A model generated the notes under the pieces. It worked only from the letters and a program-made list of their open reading frames with translations, did not search any database and was not told where the DNA came from. A program made the position numbers and the translations under genes. Shown one piece after another: positions 16,410 to 24,065 of a stretch of 36,930 nucleotides of DNA; within the stretch, counting starts at the first letter, position 1, and each line of letters opens with the position of its first letter. Source of the stretch: Streptomyces sp. GC420 (GTDB lineage: Bacteria > Actinomycetota > Actinomycetes > Streptomycetales > Streptomycetaceae); contig NZ_JAAAXQ010000028.1 of assembly GCF_009916105.1 (NCBI RefSeq), forward strand, positions 1-36,930, in the 5' to 3' direction.

Positions 16410-18037
16410 GACGCGTCCTCTGTGTGCTCCAGGTGGCCGGTGACGGCACCGGTCATGGCCGAACCCAGCTTCTCGGGGGTGACCGTCGCGGGGTCGGCGT
16501 CCGCGACGAGGCGGCCGCGGTACATCACCCGCAGCGTGTCGGAGAGCCCGATCAGCTCGTCGAGGTCGGCGGAGACCAGCAGCACCGCCAGGCCCTCGCG
16601 GCGTGCGTCGCGGATGTGGTCCCAGATCGCGGCCTGCGCGCCGACGTCCACACCGCGGGTGGGGTGGGCGGCGATGAGCAGCCTGGGGCCGTGGCTCATC
16701 TCGCGGCCGACGATCAGCTTCTGCTGGTTGCCGCCGGAGAGCGAGCCCGCGGTGACCTCGATGCCGGGGGTGCGCACGTCGTACTCGCGGATGATCCGCT
16801 CGGTGTCGGCGCGGGCGGCCTTCAGGTCGAGCAGACCGTGCTTGCTGTTGGGCTCCTCGGTGACGTGTCCGAGGATGCGGTTCTCCCAGAGCGGGGACTC
16901 CAGCAGCAGGCCGTGGCGGTGGCGGTCCTCGGGGATGTATCCGATGCCGCCCTCGCGGCGCTTGCGGGTCGGCTCGCGCGAGATGTCCCGGCCCGCCAGG
17001 CGGATCACTCCGCTGTCGGGGGTGCGCATGCCGATCAGGGCCTCGATGAGCTCGGTCTGGCCGTTGCCCTCGACGCCCGCGATGCCCAGGATCTCGCCCT
17101 TGTGGATGGTGAACGAGATGTCGTCCAGCAGCCGGCGTCCGGCGTCCGTGCCCTCGTACGCGGTGGCCTCGGCCGACTCCGGACGGGCCGCGGACTCGGG
17201 CTCCTCGGTCACGGTCCCGGACTCGATGAGGGTGAGGCCCTCCACCTCGAGCATGGGGACGTCGGTGACCGTCGACTCGCGGGTCTCGGGCGAGGGCAGT
17301 TCGCTGCCGACCATCATCTCGGCGAGCTGCTTGACGGTGGTGTGCCCGGGATCGGCGGTGCCGACGGTGGTGCCGCGCCTGATGACGGTGATCTCGTCGG
17401 CGACCGAGAGCACCTCGCCGAGCTTGTGGGAGATGAAGATGACGGTCAGGCCCTCGGCCTTGAGCTCGCGCAGGTTGTGGAAGAGCGCGTCGACCTCCTG
17501 CGGGACGAGCACGGCGGTCGGCTCGTCGAGGATGAGGATGCGGGCACCGCGGTAGAGGACCTTGAGGATCTCCACGCGCTGCCGGTCGGCGACGCCGAGA
17601 TTCTCGACGAGGACGTCGGGCCGCACGTTCAGACCGTACGCGCCCGAGATCTCCATGATCTTCCTGCGGGCCTTCGAACCGATGCCGTGGAGCTTCTCGG
17701 CGCCGAGGACGACGTTCTCCAGCACGGTGAGGTTGTCGGCCAGCATGAAGTGCTGGTGGACCATGCCGATGCCGCGGGCGATGGCGTCGGCCGGATTGTG
17801 GAACTCGGCCTTCTCGCCGTCGATGACGATGGTGCCCTCGTCCGGCTTCTGCATGCCGTAGAGGATCTTCATCAGGGTCGACTTGCCGGCACCGTTCTCA
17901 CCGACGAGGGCGTGGACGGTTCCCTTCCGGACGGTGATGTCGATGTCCTGGTTGGCGACGACACCGGGGAAGCGCTTGGTGATGCCGTGAAGCTCCACGG
18001 CGGGAGAGCCGTTGGCCGGATCGGCCGCAGGGCTCAC
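16406..18037 (-). CDS. Nucleoside ABC transporter ATPase (two ABC domains)
   Basis: Energising subunit of 543 residues with tandem ABC domains, as in NupO and RbsA-type ATPases. Domain 1 has Walker A GENGAGKST (46-54) and a complete C-loop region; domain 2 has the degenerate GVEGNGQTE and a canonical LSGGNQQK signature. A linker with a variable acidic insertion (TVTEEPESAARPESAEATAYEG) separates them. The annotated GTG at 18037 has no Shine-Dalgarno; an in-frame ATC at 18061 lies eight bases after a perfect AAGGAG and may be the true start, extending the protein by eight residues. It heads the operon ATPase, permease 1, permease 2, cdd, deoA. Confidence 0.9.
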   Translation of the reverse strand: MSPAADPANGSPAVELHGITKRFPGVVANQDIDITVRKGTVHALVGENGAGKSTLMKILYGMQKPDEGTIVIDGEKAEFHNPADAIARGIGMVHQHFMLADNLTVLENVVLGAEKLHGIGSKARRKIMEISGAYGLNVRPDVLVENLGVADRQRVEILKVLYRGARILILDEPTAVLVPQEVDALFHNLRELKAEGLTVIFISHKLGEVLSVADEITVIRRGTTVGTADPGHTTVKQLAEMMVGSELPSPETRESTVTDVPMLEVEGLTLIESGTVTEEPESAARPESAEATAYEGTDAGRRLLDDISFTIHKGEILGIAGVEGNGQTELIEALIGMRTPDSGVIRLAGRDISREPTRKRREGGIGYIPEDRHRHGLLLESPLWENRILGHVTEEPNSKHGLLDLKAARADTERIIREYDVRTPGIEVTAGSLSGGNQQKLIVGREMSHGPRLLIAAHPTRGVDVGAQAAIWDHIRDARREGLAVLLVSADLDELIGLSDTLRVMYRGRLVADADPATVTPEKLGSAMTGAVTGHLEHTEDAS

Positions 18038-18058
18038 CGGAGGGCTGCTTGACGCGTT

Positions 18059-18075
18059 GATGACGCACTCTCCTT
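18059..18075 (-). promoter_or_regulatory. Shine-Dalgarno with possible non-canonical ATC start
   Basis: On the minus strand AAGGAG (18075-18070) is eight bases upstream of ATC (18061-18059), in frame with the ATPase. No ATG, GTG or TTG is at this distance, whereas the GTG at 18037 has none of this support. A rare AUC start is known in bacteria; a point change from ATG would also explain it. Confidence 0.45.
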
Positions 18076-18136
18076 GGCGGGAAGGAGCGGGAGGGCGGAG
18101 GGCAGGCGGGGCGAAGCTATCGTGCCAGAGGGCGGT

Positions 18137-18148
18137 CTACGCGCGTAG
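18137..18148. promoter_or_regulatory. CTACGCGCGTAG operator of the transporter operon
   Basis: Perfect 12-bp palindrome identical to the one at the add promoter, about 76 to 111 bp upstream of the ATPase start. On the minus strand a TTGGCA -35-like element (18157-18152) lies just upstream, so the palindrome falls in the expected spacer. A convincing -10 was not found. Confidence 0.65.
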
Positions 18149-18190
18149 CACTGCCAAATCGATAAGGAGCCGGAAGGCCCACGTGATCAA

Positions 18191-18225
18191 GGGTCCGGAG
18201 GCGCGAGGACCGCCCCTCCGGACCC
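18191..18225 (-). terminator. Terminator of the bmpA gene
   Basis: GGGTCCGGAGG (18191-18201) and CCTCCGGACCC (18215-18225) form a perfect 11-bp stem with a 13-base loop, 15 bp after the BmpA stop. It separates that gene from the downstream transporter operon, which is why the operon needs its own promoter and operator. Confidence 0.75.
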
Positions 18226-18240
18226 CTGGGAGGTCTGACG

Positions 18241-19290
18241 TTACGGGGTCGTCTTGACCTTGATCGTGCCGTCGATGATCTCCTGCTTGGCCTTCTCGAC
18301 CGCCTCGACCAGCTTCGTGTTCGACTTGAAGTCGGGGTTGGAGTCGGCCAGGCCGACGCCGTCCACCTTGAGGTCGTAGGTGATGACACCGGTCTTGGCG
18401 TCACCGTCCTTGACCGACTTGATCAGGTCGTAGACCGCACCGGAGACGTTCTTGGTGACCGAGGTCAGGATGTTGTCCTTGTAGTCGGCCAGACCCTCCT
18501 GCTGGTACTGGTCGGAGTCGACGCCGATGGCCCACTTGCCGGCCCCGGCGACGGCCTCGATGACGCCGTTGCCCGCGCCGCCCGCCGCGTGGTAGACCAC
18601 GTCGGCCTTCTTGTCGAGCATGCCCTCGGCGGCGGCCTTGCCCAGGTCGGGCTTGGAGAAGCCGTCGAAGTTCGGGGGCTGGGTGAGGTACTGGACCTTG
18701 ATGTCGATGTTCTTGTCGGTGTCCTTGACGCCCTGGACGAAGCCGGCCTCGAACTTCTTGATCAGCGGGGTCTCGACACCGCCGATGAAGCCGACGACGT
18801 CGGTCTTCGTGGTGAGGGCGGCCGCGACACCGGCGAGGTACGAGCCCTGCTCCTCGGCGAAGACCATGTTCGCGACGTTGTCGGCCTTGTTGGTCGAGTC
18901 GTCGATGATGCCGAAGGTGGTCTTCGGGTACTTGGCGGCGGCCTCCTTGACGGCGGTCGCATAGGCGAAGCCGACGCCGATCACCGGGTTGTTGCCGGCC
19001 TTCGCCAGGTTGACCAGGCGCTGGACCTTGTCGGCGTCCGACTCGCCCTCGGAGGGCTCCTCGTCGTTGCCCTTGATGTCGAGATCCTTGACGGCCTTCT
19101 CGAGACCGGCGTAGGCGGCGTCGTTGAACGACTGGTCGCCTCGTCCGCCGATGTCGTAGGCGATGGCGGCGCTGGGCTCCTTCTTGTCGGAGTTGCCCTC
19201 CGACGAGGTGGTGCTGCCGCATGCGGTGGCGCTGAGAGCAAGGGCCGCGGACGCGATGCCCACTGTGGCGACCCGGGTGAAACGGCGCAA
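18241..19290 (-). CDS. BmpA-family nucleoside-binding lipoprotein
   Basis: Substrate-binding lipoprotein of 349 residues for the ABC transporter. A signal peptide ends at LSATAC with Cys24 as the lipidated residue. The mature part is a BMP-family periplasmic-binding fold with AIAYDIGGRGDQSFNDAAY, the family's opening motif, and ...VGVDSDQYQ later. The TTG at 19290 is chosen because AAGGAG lies six bases upstream and it gives a normal signal peptide; an upstream TTG at 19305 is in frame but overlaps the Shine-Dalgarno. It is transcribed separately from the ATPase/permease operon by a promoter with its own operator copy, allowing excess binding protein. Confidence 0.93.
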   Translation of the reverse strand: MRRFTRVATVGIASAALALSATACGSTTSSEGNSDKKEPSAAIAYDIGGRGDQSFNDAAYAGLEKAVKDLDIKGNDEEPSEGESDADKVQRLVNLAKAGNNPVIGVGFAYATAVKEAAAKYPKTTFGIIDDSTNKADNVANMVFAEEQGSYLAGVAAALTTKTDVVGFIGGVETPLIKKFEAGFVQGVKDTDKNIDIKVQYLTQPPNFDGFSKPDLGKAAAEGMLDKKADVVYHAAGGAGNGVIEAVAGAGKWAIGVDSDQYQQEGLADYKDNILTSVTKNVSGAVYDLIKSVKDGDAKTGVITYDLKVDGVGLADSNPDFKSNTKLVEAVEKAKQEIIDGTIKVKTTP

Positions 19291-19344
19291 GGGAGGCTCC
19301 TTCAACCTGACCGAAAGCGCCTCTTCCGGCGCTGGTTCCGCCGC

Positions 19345-19372
19345 ATCGTAACGCGCGTAGATGCCGGATAAA
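19345..19372 (-). promoter_or_regulatory. bmpA promoter with near-palindromic operator
   Basis: On the minus strand TTTATC (19372-19367) and TACGAT (19350-19345) are separated by 16 bp and form a good -35/-10 pair. ACGCGCGT (19351-19358), with ten of 12 bases matching CTACGCGCGTAG, fills part of the spacer. Binding would directly occlude polymerase. Confidence 0.65.
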
Positions 19373-19617
19373 GCCCTGTTCTGAAGCTGTTATCGGATCG
19401 ACGCCAACCCCGTGTGACGAGCCGGTTTACGACATGTGTCGACCGGTCGCACCGTTGGACGGGCCGAAGCGCGCAACGACACGCAAACAGCGTGGCACAG
19501 TCCCTGCCGATCTCCACCCGGCCGGAGGAGCCCCGCTTCGGACCGGGCGTCCCCTTGACGTCGCGCGGCGCCCTCGGGTAGAGCCGGGCGGCACCGGCGT
19601 GCGGCGCGGGCCCCGGG

Positions 19618-19717
19618 ACGGGCGTGGCCGGGACGGCCGGACCCGGAACGGCCGGACCCGGAACGGGCGTGGCCGGAACGGCCGGACCCGGAACGGCCGG
19701 ACCCGGAACGGCCGGGG
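19618..19717. repeat. 15-bp minisatellite with 45-bp higher-order unit
   Basis: Six and a half copies of a 15-bp unit. ACGGCCGGACCCGGA (A) occurs at 19633, 19648, 19678 and 19693; a variant ACGGGCGTGGCCGGR (B) occurs at 19618 and 19663, giving B-A-A-B-A-A plus a partial unit. It lies 10 bp beyond the M20 gene stop in the 436-bp gap up to bmpA (19291-19726), which otherwise holds only the bmpA promoter and no gene. Frames across it encode pentapeptide repeats but have no credible start or coding bias. Confidence 0.85.
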
Positions 19718-19726
19718 CGGCGGGCC

Positions 19727-20965
19727 TCAGGACGACGGGTGGGGGCCGTGGAGGAGGGCGGCGGCCGTGAAGAGTTCGACGCCGACCGTGATCGCGGACT
19801 CGTCGACGTCGAAGTCGCCCGCGTGCAGGTCACGGCCGACCGTGTCCCCCGGCCTGCGGACGCCCAGGCGGGCCATGGCGCCGGGGACGTGCTCCAGGTA
19901 CCAGGAGAAGTCCTCGCCGCCGAGGCTCTGCTCGGTGTCCTCGATGGCATACGATCCGCGCCGCGCCGCCATCGCGTCGCGGAGCAGATCCGTCACCACC
20001 GGATCGTTGACCACGGGCGGAACACCGCGCACATAGTTGATCTCGCACTTCGCCCGGTGCAGGGTCGCGACCTCGTCGATGGCCGCGACGACCATGTCGG
20101 CGGCCTCCCGCCAGCCCTCCAGGTCCAGGCAGCGCACTGTCCCGGACAGCTCGGCGGCCTGCGGGATCACATTGGGCGCGTGGCCGGAACTGATCCGGCC
20201 CCAGGTGAGGGAGAGCCCCGAGCGGGCGTCGACCCGGCGCTGGAGCAGCGCGGGCGCCTCGGTGGCCACCTTGGCGGCGGCCATGACCAGGTCGGTGGTC
20301 AGATGCGGGCGTGCGGTGTGGCCGCCGGGGCCGGCCAGGGTCACTTCGAGCCGGTCGCAGGCCGAGGTGATGGGACCCTTGCGCAGACCGATCCGGCCCG
20401 CGTCGACCTTGGGGTCGCAGTGCACGGCGATGATCCTGCCGACGCCGTCCAGCACGCCGAACTCGATCGCGTCGGCGGCGCCGCCGGGCAGTACCTCCTC
20501 CGCGGGCTGGAAGATCAGCCGCACGGCGTTGGGCAGTCGCCCCTGCCGGGCCAGATCGGCCAGTACCAGGCCTGCGCCGAGGACGACCGTGGTGTGCACG
20601 TCGTGGCCGCAGGCGTGGCAGCGGTCGGGCACGGTCGAGCAGTAGGGCACGGTCTTGGTGTCCGGGATCGGGAGCGCGTCGATGTCGGCCCTGAGGGCGA
20701 GCATCGGGTGGACGCCGTCCCAGTGGCCGATGTCACACACGAGTCCGGTCCCGGCCGCCAGCACGCGGGGTTCGAGGCCGGCCTTCTCGAGCCGCGCCTT
20801 GATGGCCGCGGTCGTACGGAACTCCTGGTTGCCGAGTTCGGGGTGCATGTGGAGGTCGCGGCGGAACGCGACCAGTTCGGCGCGCAGGATCTCCGGCAGA
20901 GCGCCGGGCATCGCTTCCCCGGACGGGGCTTCGGCTCCCGTCTCGGTGGCGGACTCGGGGGACAT
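19727..20965 (-). CDS. M20-family amidohydrolase/peptidase
   Basis: Metal-dependent amidohydrolase of about 412 residues of the M20D group (IAA-amino acid hydrolase/hippuricase type). Key motifs: RDLHMHPELGNQEFRT near the N-terminus, RADIDALP, the metal-binding HACGHDVHTT, QPAEE with the catalytic Glu pair, and the final GGEDFSWYLEHVPG metal ligand region. It removes an acyl or amino-acid group from an amide in the cytoplasm; the substrate is unknown. ATG at 20965 is chosen; GTG at 20977 is in frame with AAAGG immediately upstream. The tandem repeat follows its stop at once. It is divergent from the methyltransferase gene. Confidence 0.88.
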   Translation of the reverse strand: MSPESATETGAEAPSGEAMPGALPEILRAELVAFRRDLHMHPELGNQEFRTTAAIKARLEKAGLEPRVLAAGTGLVCDIGHWDGVHPMLALRADIDALPIPDTKTVPYCSTVPDRCHACGHDVHTTVVLGAGLVLADLARQGRLPNAVRLIFQPAEEVLPGGAADAIEFGVLDGVGRIIAVHCDPKVDAGRIGLRKGPITSACDRLEVTLAGPGGHTARPHLTTDLVMAAAKVATEAPALLQRRVDARSGLSLTWGRISSGHAPNVIPQAAELSGTVRCLDLEGWREAADMVVAAIDEVATLHRAKCEINYVRGVPPVVNDPVVTDLLRDAMAARRGSYAIEDTEQSLGGEDFSWYLEHVPGAMARLGVRRPGDTVGRDLHAGDFDVDESAITVGVELFTAAALLHGPHPSS

Positions 20966-20999
20966 CACGTGGCTCACCCTTTGCAGGGTAGGCCCTTTT

Positions 21000-21165
21000 G
21001 GCCAGTTACTAACCGGCGATCAACAAAAGATCAGGCCGTTCGGGCGAAGAAGTTTCCTCTGCGGAGGCTTAGCTGCAAGCCAGCAGGGGTAGATTCCTCG
21101 AATCCCTCACTGAAGTTGATCTTGAAATTTTTGCCTGCCCTTGGCGGGGAGCACGGTCCCGGGAG
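21000..21165. other. AT-rich, hairpin-dense intergenic region
   Basis: Unusually AT-rich for this genome and without GC-biased codons on either strand. Successive short hairpins: GATC-N7-GATC (21018-21035), CCTC-TGCG-GAGG (21056-21067), GCTG-CAAGC-CAGC (21072-21084) and an interrupted stem around GATTC-CTC-GAATC with AGGG/CCCT flanks (21085-21107). It is upstream of both the M20 gene (minus) and the methyltransferase (plus), so it could be a structured 5' leader, an sRNA gene or a protein-binding region. Nothing known was recognised. Confidence 0.4.
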
Positions 21166-21203
21166 CGGGAACCGGCCGCGCCGGGGACGGCCGAGGCGCT
21201 TGG

Positions 21204-22205
21204 ATGATCCGTATGACCGAGGCATCCGAACCGCCCCAGCAGCACCAGCGGCCCCGTCGGCTTCAAGGACCTCACCAGCCTCAGAGAGCTCAGGATCGCG
21301 CTGAGGAACCGGCCGGAGAATCCGCTCATGACCCGGCCCGGGACTCCGCCGAGGAATTCGACCGCGCGGTCCGCGAGATGTTCCGCGCCAACCAGGCGAA
21401 CTGGGACGCGCGCACCCCCGTCCACGTGGCCAGCGAGTTCTACGGCCTGGCCGAGACCCGGGACCCCGCCTTCTGGGCCGGCCGCTGGTTCGCCCCCTAC
21501 GAGTGGGAGGACATCGGCGACCCGGCCGGGCTCGACGTCCTGCACCTCCAGTGCCACCTCGGCACCGAGACCCTCGCCTTCGCCGCACGCGGGGCCCGCA
21601 CGGTGGGCCTCGACCTCTCCGGCGCCTCCGTCGCCGCCGCCCGCGACCTGGCCGACCGCTCCGGCCTCGACGTCGAGTACGTCCAGGGCAACGTCTACGA
21701 CGCCGGCCGCGCCCTCGGGGGCCGACGCTTCGACCTGGTCTACACAGGGAAGGGCGCCCTGTGCTACCTCCCCGACCTCGACCGCTGGGCCGGGGTGGTC
21801 GCCGGCCTGCTGCGCCCCGGCGGCCGCCTCTACGTCGCCGAGTTCCACCCGCTCCTCAATGCCCTCGGTCCCACGCCGGACGAGGGCGAGGGCCCGGAGT
21901 TGCTGCTGCGCCACGACTACCTGGGCGGCAGGGGCGCGATCCACCGGGACTCGACGCACACCTACACGGACGGCCCGCCCGTACAGGGCGCCACGGAGGG
22001 CTACGAGTGGATGCACGGCCTCGGCGAGGTGATCAGCGCCCTCACGGGCGCAGGCCTGCGAGTCGCCCGCCTCCGCGAGAGCGACGAGCTCCCCTGGCCG
22101 CGCTGGCCCCACATGGTCCGCACGGCATCCGGCTGGTGGCGCCTCCCGGATTCGGCCCCGCGCATCCCGCTGCTGTTCGGCCTGCTGGCCACACGGGACG
22201 ACTGA
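21204..22205 (+). CDS. Class I SAM-dependent methyltransferase
   Basis: Protein of up to 333 residues. The core Rossmann methyltransferase begins with VLHLQCHLGTETLAFA (motif I) and VGLDLSGASVAAARD (acidic loop), and continues to LRPGGRLYVAEFHP. The start is uncertain. ATG 21204 and 21213 are in frame but have no Shine-Dalgarno and give a low-complexity Gln/Pro/Arg-rich first 55 residues; the conserved part starts near MFRANQANWDARTPVHVASEFYGL (ATG about 21379). The substrate is unknown. It is divergent from the M20 gene and convergent with the SLOG-like gene. Confidence 0.8.
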   Translation: MIRMTEASEPPQQHQRPRRLQGPHQPQRAQDRAEEPAGESAHDPARDSAEEFDRAVREMFRANQANWDARTPVHVASEFYGLAETRDPAFWAGRWFAPYEWEDIGDPAGLDVLHLQCHLGTETLAFAARGARTVGLDLSGASVAAARDLADRSGLDVEYVQGNVYDAGRALGGRRFDLVYTGKGALCYLPDLDRWAGVVAGLLRPGGRLYVAEFHPLLNALGPTPDEGEGPELLLRHDYLGGRGAIHRDSTHTYTDGPPVQGATEGYEWMHGLGEVISALTGAGLRVARLRESDELPWPRWPHMVRTASGWWRLPDSAPRIPLLFGLLATRDD

Positions 22206-22276
22206 GCCGAGGGGGGCCGGCGCCGGCGACAGGGAACCCGACTCCGTGAGGACGCCCCCGGCTGTCCCGCGAGGGC

Positions 22277-22312
22277 GTCACCCGGTCGAGTCGGCCATCA
22301 CGAGCGGGTGAC
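22277..22312. terminator. Possible terminator between convergent genes
   Basis: GTCACCCG (22277-22284) and CGGGTGAC (22305-22312) form an 8-bp inverted repeat around a 20-base loop that contains the SLOG-like gene stop. Short of a T-tract, so weak. Confidence 0.4.
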
Positions 22313-22720
22313 CCGGCCACGACGGGCCGCGCCGTCCGGCCACACCACATCGACGGGGATGCCGGCCCCGCGGGCATCCTGCACGGTGTCCGCGGTACCG
22401 CCGCCCTTGCCGGACGGCGGGCTGCCGTCCCACACGGCGAGCAGGCGGTCGGCACGCGCCGGCATCGTGCGGTTCGCACTCTCGTACGCCCGCCGGTTCG
22501 CCGTCGTGTACGGAAGCAGCAGGACCTCGGACGCGGCACGGACGAGACGGTCGTAGGTGTCGGCATGGCCGGGGGCGACCTTTACCTGCCGGTAGTCCCG
22601 GGAGGGAACCACCGCGACCAGGCGGCCGCCGGTCTCCAGAACCGCCGCGGCGAACAGCGCGTCGGCCCCGGCCGCGAGGCAGGACACACCGGTCAGCCCT
22701 GCGGCCGCGCGAACAGGCAT
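22298..22720 (-). CDS. SLOG-like nucleotide-binding protein, N-terminally short
   Basis: Protein of 140 residues matching the C-terminal three-quarters of a SLOG/LOG-type Rossmann family common in Streptomyces: LTGVSCLAAGADALFAAAVLETGGRLVAVVP, then RADRLLAVWDG and GGTADTVQDARGAGIPVDVVW. Homologues normally begin with a strand and a TGH/R motif about 35 residues earlier; no such motif is found in any upstream frame, so this copy may be truncated or have decayed. Whether it is functional is open. Nucleotide-derived ligand binding is known for the superfamily but not for this member. Confidence 0.65.
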   Translation of the reverse strand: MPVRAAAGLTGVSCLAAGADALFAAAVLETGGRLVAVVPSRDYRQVKVAPGHADTYDRLVRAASEVLLLPYTTANRRAYESANRTMPARADRLLAVWDGSPPSGKGGGTADTVQDARGAGIPVDVVWPDGAARRGRVTRS

Positions 22721-22953
22721 GGGACCTCGCCTCCGTGCTCGATCTGGCAGTCCCCGGCGCCGTCTGCGGCTACGAGGAGACCGGGGAGCGACGGACGGCG
22801 TGGATCACTGACCGGCGACCGCACCTGGGTGCGGGCAGTCCCGGTCGACGGCCGCCCGTAGCCGCGGCACATCAGGCCGGCGCAAAGAGGGCCCGTTCTT
22901 CCGAGGGCCGGCCATTCAGGCTTCGGCGGGGCCGCTCGCCGGTCGGGAAAGCA

Positions 22954-24045
22954 CTACGCCGGGGCCGTGTGGGCCGTCGCCGTCAGGCGGTGGACGTCGC
23001 GGGCCGTGTCCGTGACGCCGGAGAGGAAGCCCTGGGCGCGCGGGGAGGCCTTGTCCGTGAGCCACTCCGGGGCGATGTCGCAGACCACGACCTGGACGCC
23101 GGTGTCGGCGAGGGCCAGCGGGAGGGTGTGGACGACGGTGGAGGGGAAGCTCAGGATCGTCCGGCCGATGGGGCCCCGGCGCGCTATCAGTTCGAGCGGG
23201 AGGTCGGGGCGGACGATCTCCAGGCCCGTGGACTCGGAGAGGAGGCGGAGCTTCTCCGCGGCCTCGCGGCGGTGCGCGAAGTAGCGGGTGGCGCCGTGGG
23301 CGCGGGCCAGGGCGGCGACCGCGTCGAGGTAGTGGCCGGGGTCGACGACGCCGGTCTCGACGAGGGAGGTGCCGACGAGGTCGGCGCCGCGGGTCAGCCG
23401 GGGCGGGCCGAAGCGTGAGCGGGTCCAGCCGAAGTCGTTGGCGGTGATCCGCACGCCCTCGGGCGCCTGGACCGGCATCGAGCTGAACACCTCGACGGTG
23501 CGGCCCCTGCCGGGGGTGAGCCGGCGCCTGGCGGAGGCGGAGACGGGCGCGAACACGCGGTCGCGCAGACCGGCCCGGCCCTTGCGGTGCCAGCGCACCA
23601 GGCGCTCGCCGCGCGCGAGCTGGGTGACGAACTCCATGGTGGCGGTGCCGTCGTCGACGACGACGATCTCCGTCGCCCGTGCGAGCGCGAGCAGCAGCTG
23701 CACATAGCGGGAGAACGGGTCGCCGACGACGACCCGTTCGGCCCGGCGGACCGCCGGGCCGAGTTCGCGGAGGGTGCGCAGCAGGGCGCCCGGTCCGCCG
23801 CGCGCCTCCTGCCAGCGCACGCCGATGCCCTCGTCGCGGGCCAGTTCCGCCATCCGGCGGAGCTGGCCGCGCGACATCGGGTCGAGCGGCGAGAGGACGA
23901 CCACGGTGAGCTCCGCGAAGGTCGCGCGCTCGGTCGCCAGCGCGTCCGCGTGGGCCCATTCCAGGATGTTGAGCAGCTGGACGGGGCTCTCGACGAACGC
24001 GAGCGTCGGTTCCACTGGGGTCTCCCTCGGCGCCGTACGTGACAT
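22954..24045 (-). CDS. Polysialyltransferase-like glycosyltransferase
   Basis: Protein of 363 residues. Motifs suggest the bacterial sialyltransferase fold (GT52/GT38-like): an N-terminal strand FVESPVQLLNILEW, a basic-nucleotide/acidic VVDDGTATMEF in place of the D/E-D/E-G motif, an AHRRE segment at the HP position and SFPSTVVHTLPL at the Ser motif. It would transfer CMP-activated nonulosonate in polymer synthesis. The ATG at 24045 is separated by 20 bp from neuB and by context belongs to the neuB-neuA operon. The assignment to Kdn transfer is inference. Confidence 0.7.
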   Translation of the reverse strand: MSRTAPRETPVEPTLAFVESPVQLLNILEWAHADALATERATFAELTVVVLSPLDPMSRGQLRRMAELARDEGIGVRWQEARGGPGALLRTLRELGPAVRRAERVVVGDPFSRYVQLLLALARATEIVVVDDGTATMEFVTQLARGERLVRWHRKGRAGLRDRVFAPVSASARRRLTPGRGRTVEVFSSMPVQAPEGVRITANDFGWTRSRFGPPRLTRGADLVGTSLVETGVVDPGHYLDAVAALARAHGATRYFAHRREAAEKLRLLSESTGLEIVRPDLPLELIARRGPIGRTILSFPSTVVHTLPLALADTGVQVVVCDIAPEWLTDKASPRAQGFLSGVTDTARDVHRLTATAHTAPA

Positions 24046-24065
24046 GCTCAGGAGGTCGGTCCGGT

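Noticed and set aside
16424..18052. Long plus-strand frame over the ATPase gene
   Set aside because: Mirror frame of a high-GC gene; composition is typical of antisense translation.
21061..21115. tRNA-like T-arm (GATTC-CTC-GAATC)
   Set aside because: No GGTTCGAATCC loop, no acceptor, D or anticodon arms in register on either strand.
21031..21225. Minus-strand 64-residue frame ending in FEESTPAGLQLS...FFARTA, considered as a small peptide or RiPP precursor
   Set aside because: Many rare codons (TCT, CTA, AGA, TTG), no third-position GC bias, no Shine-Dalgarno, and its first half lies antisense to the methyltransferase; structured non-coding DNA is more likely.
22721..22953. Missing N-terminal piece of the SLOG-like gene or another gene in this gap
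   Set aside because: No frame shows the expected TGH/R motif or coding bias; only weak GGCCC/GGGCC pairing is seen near 22890.
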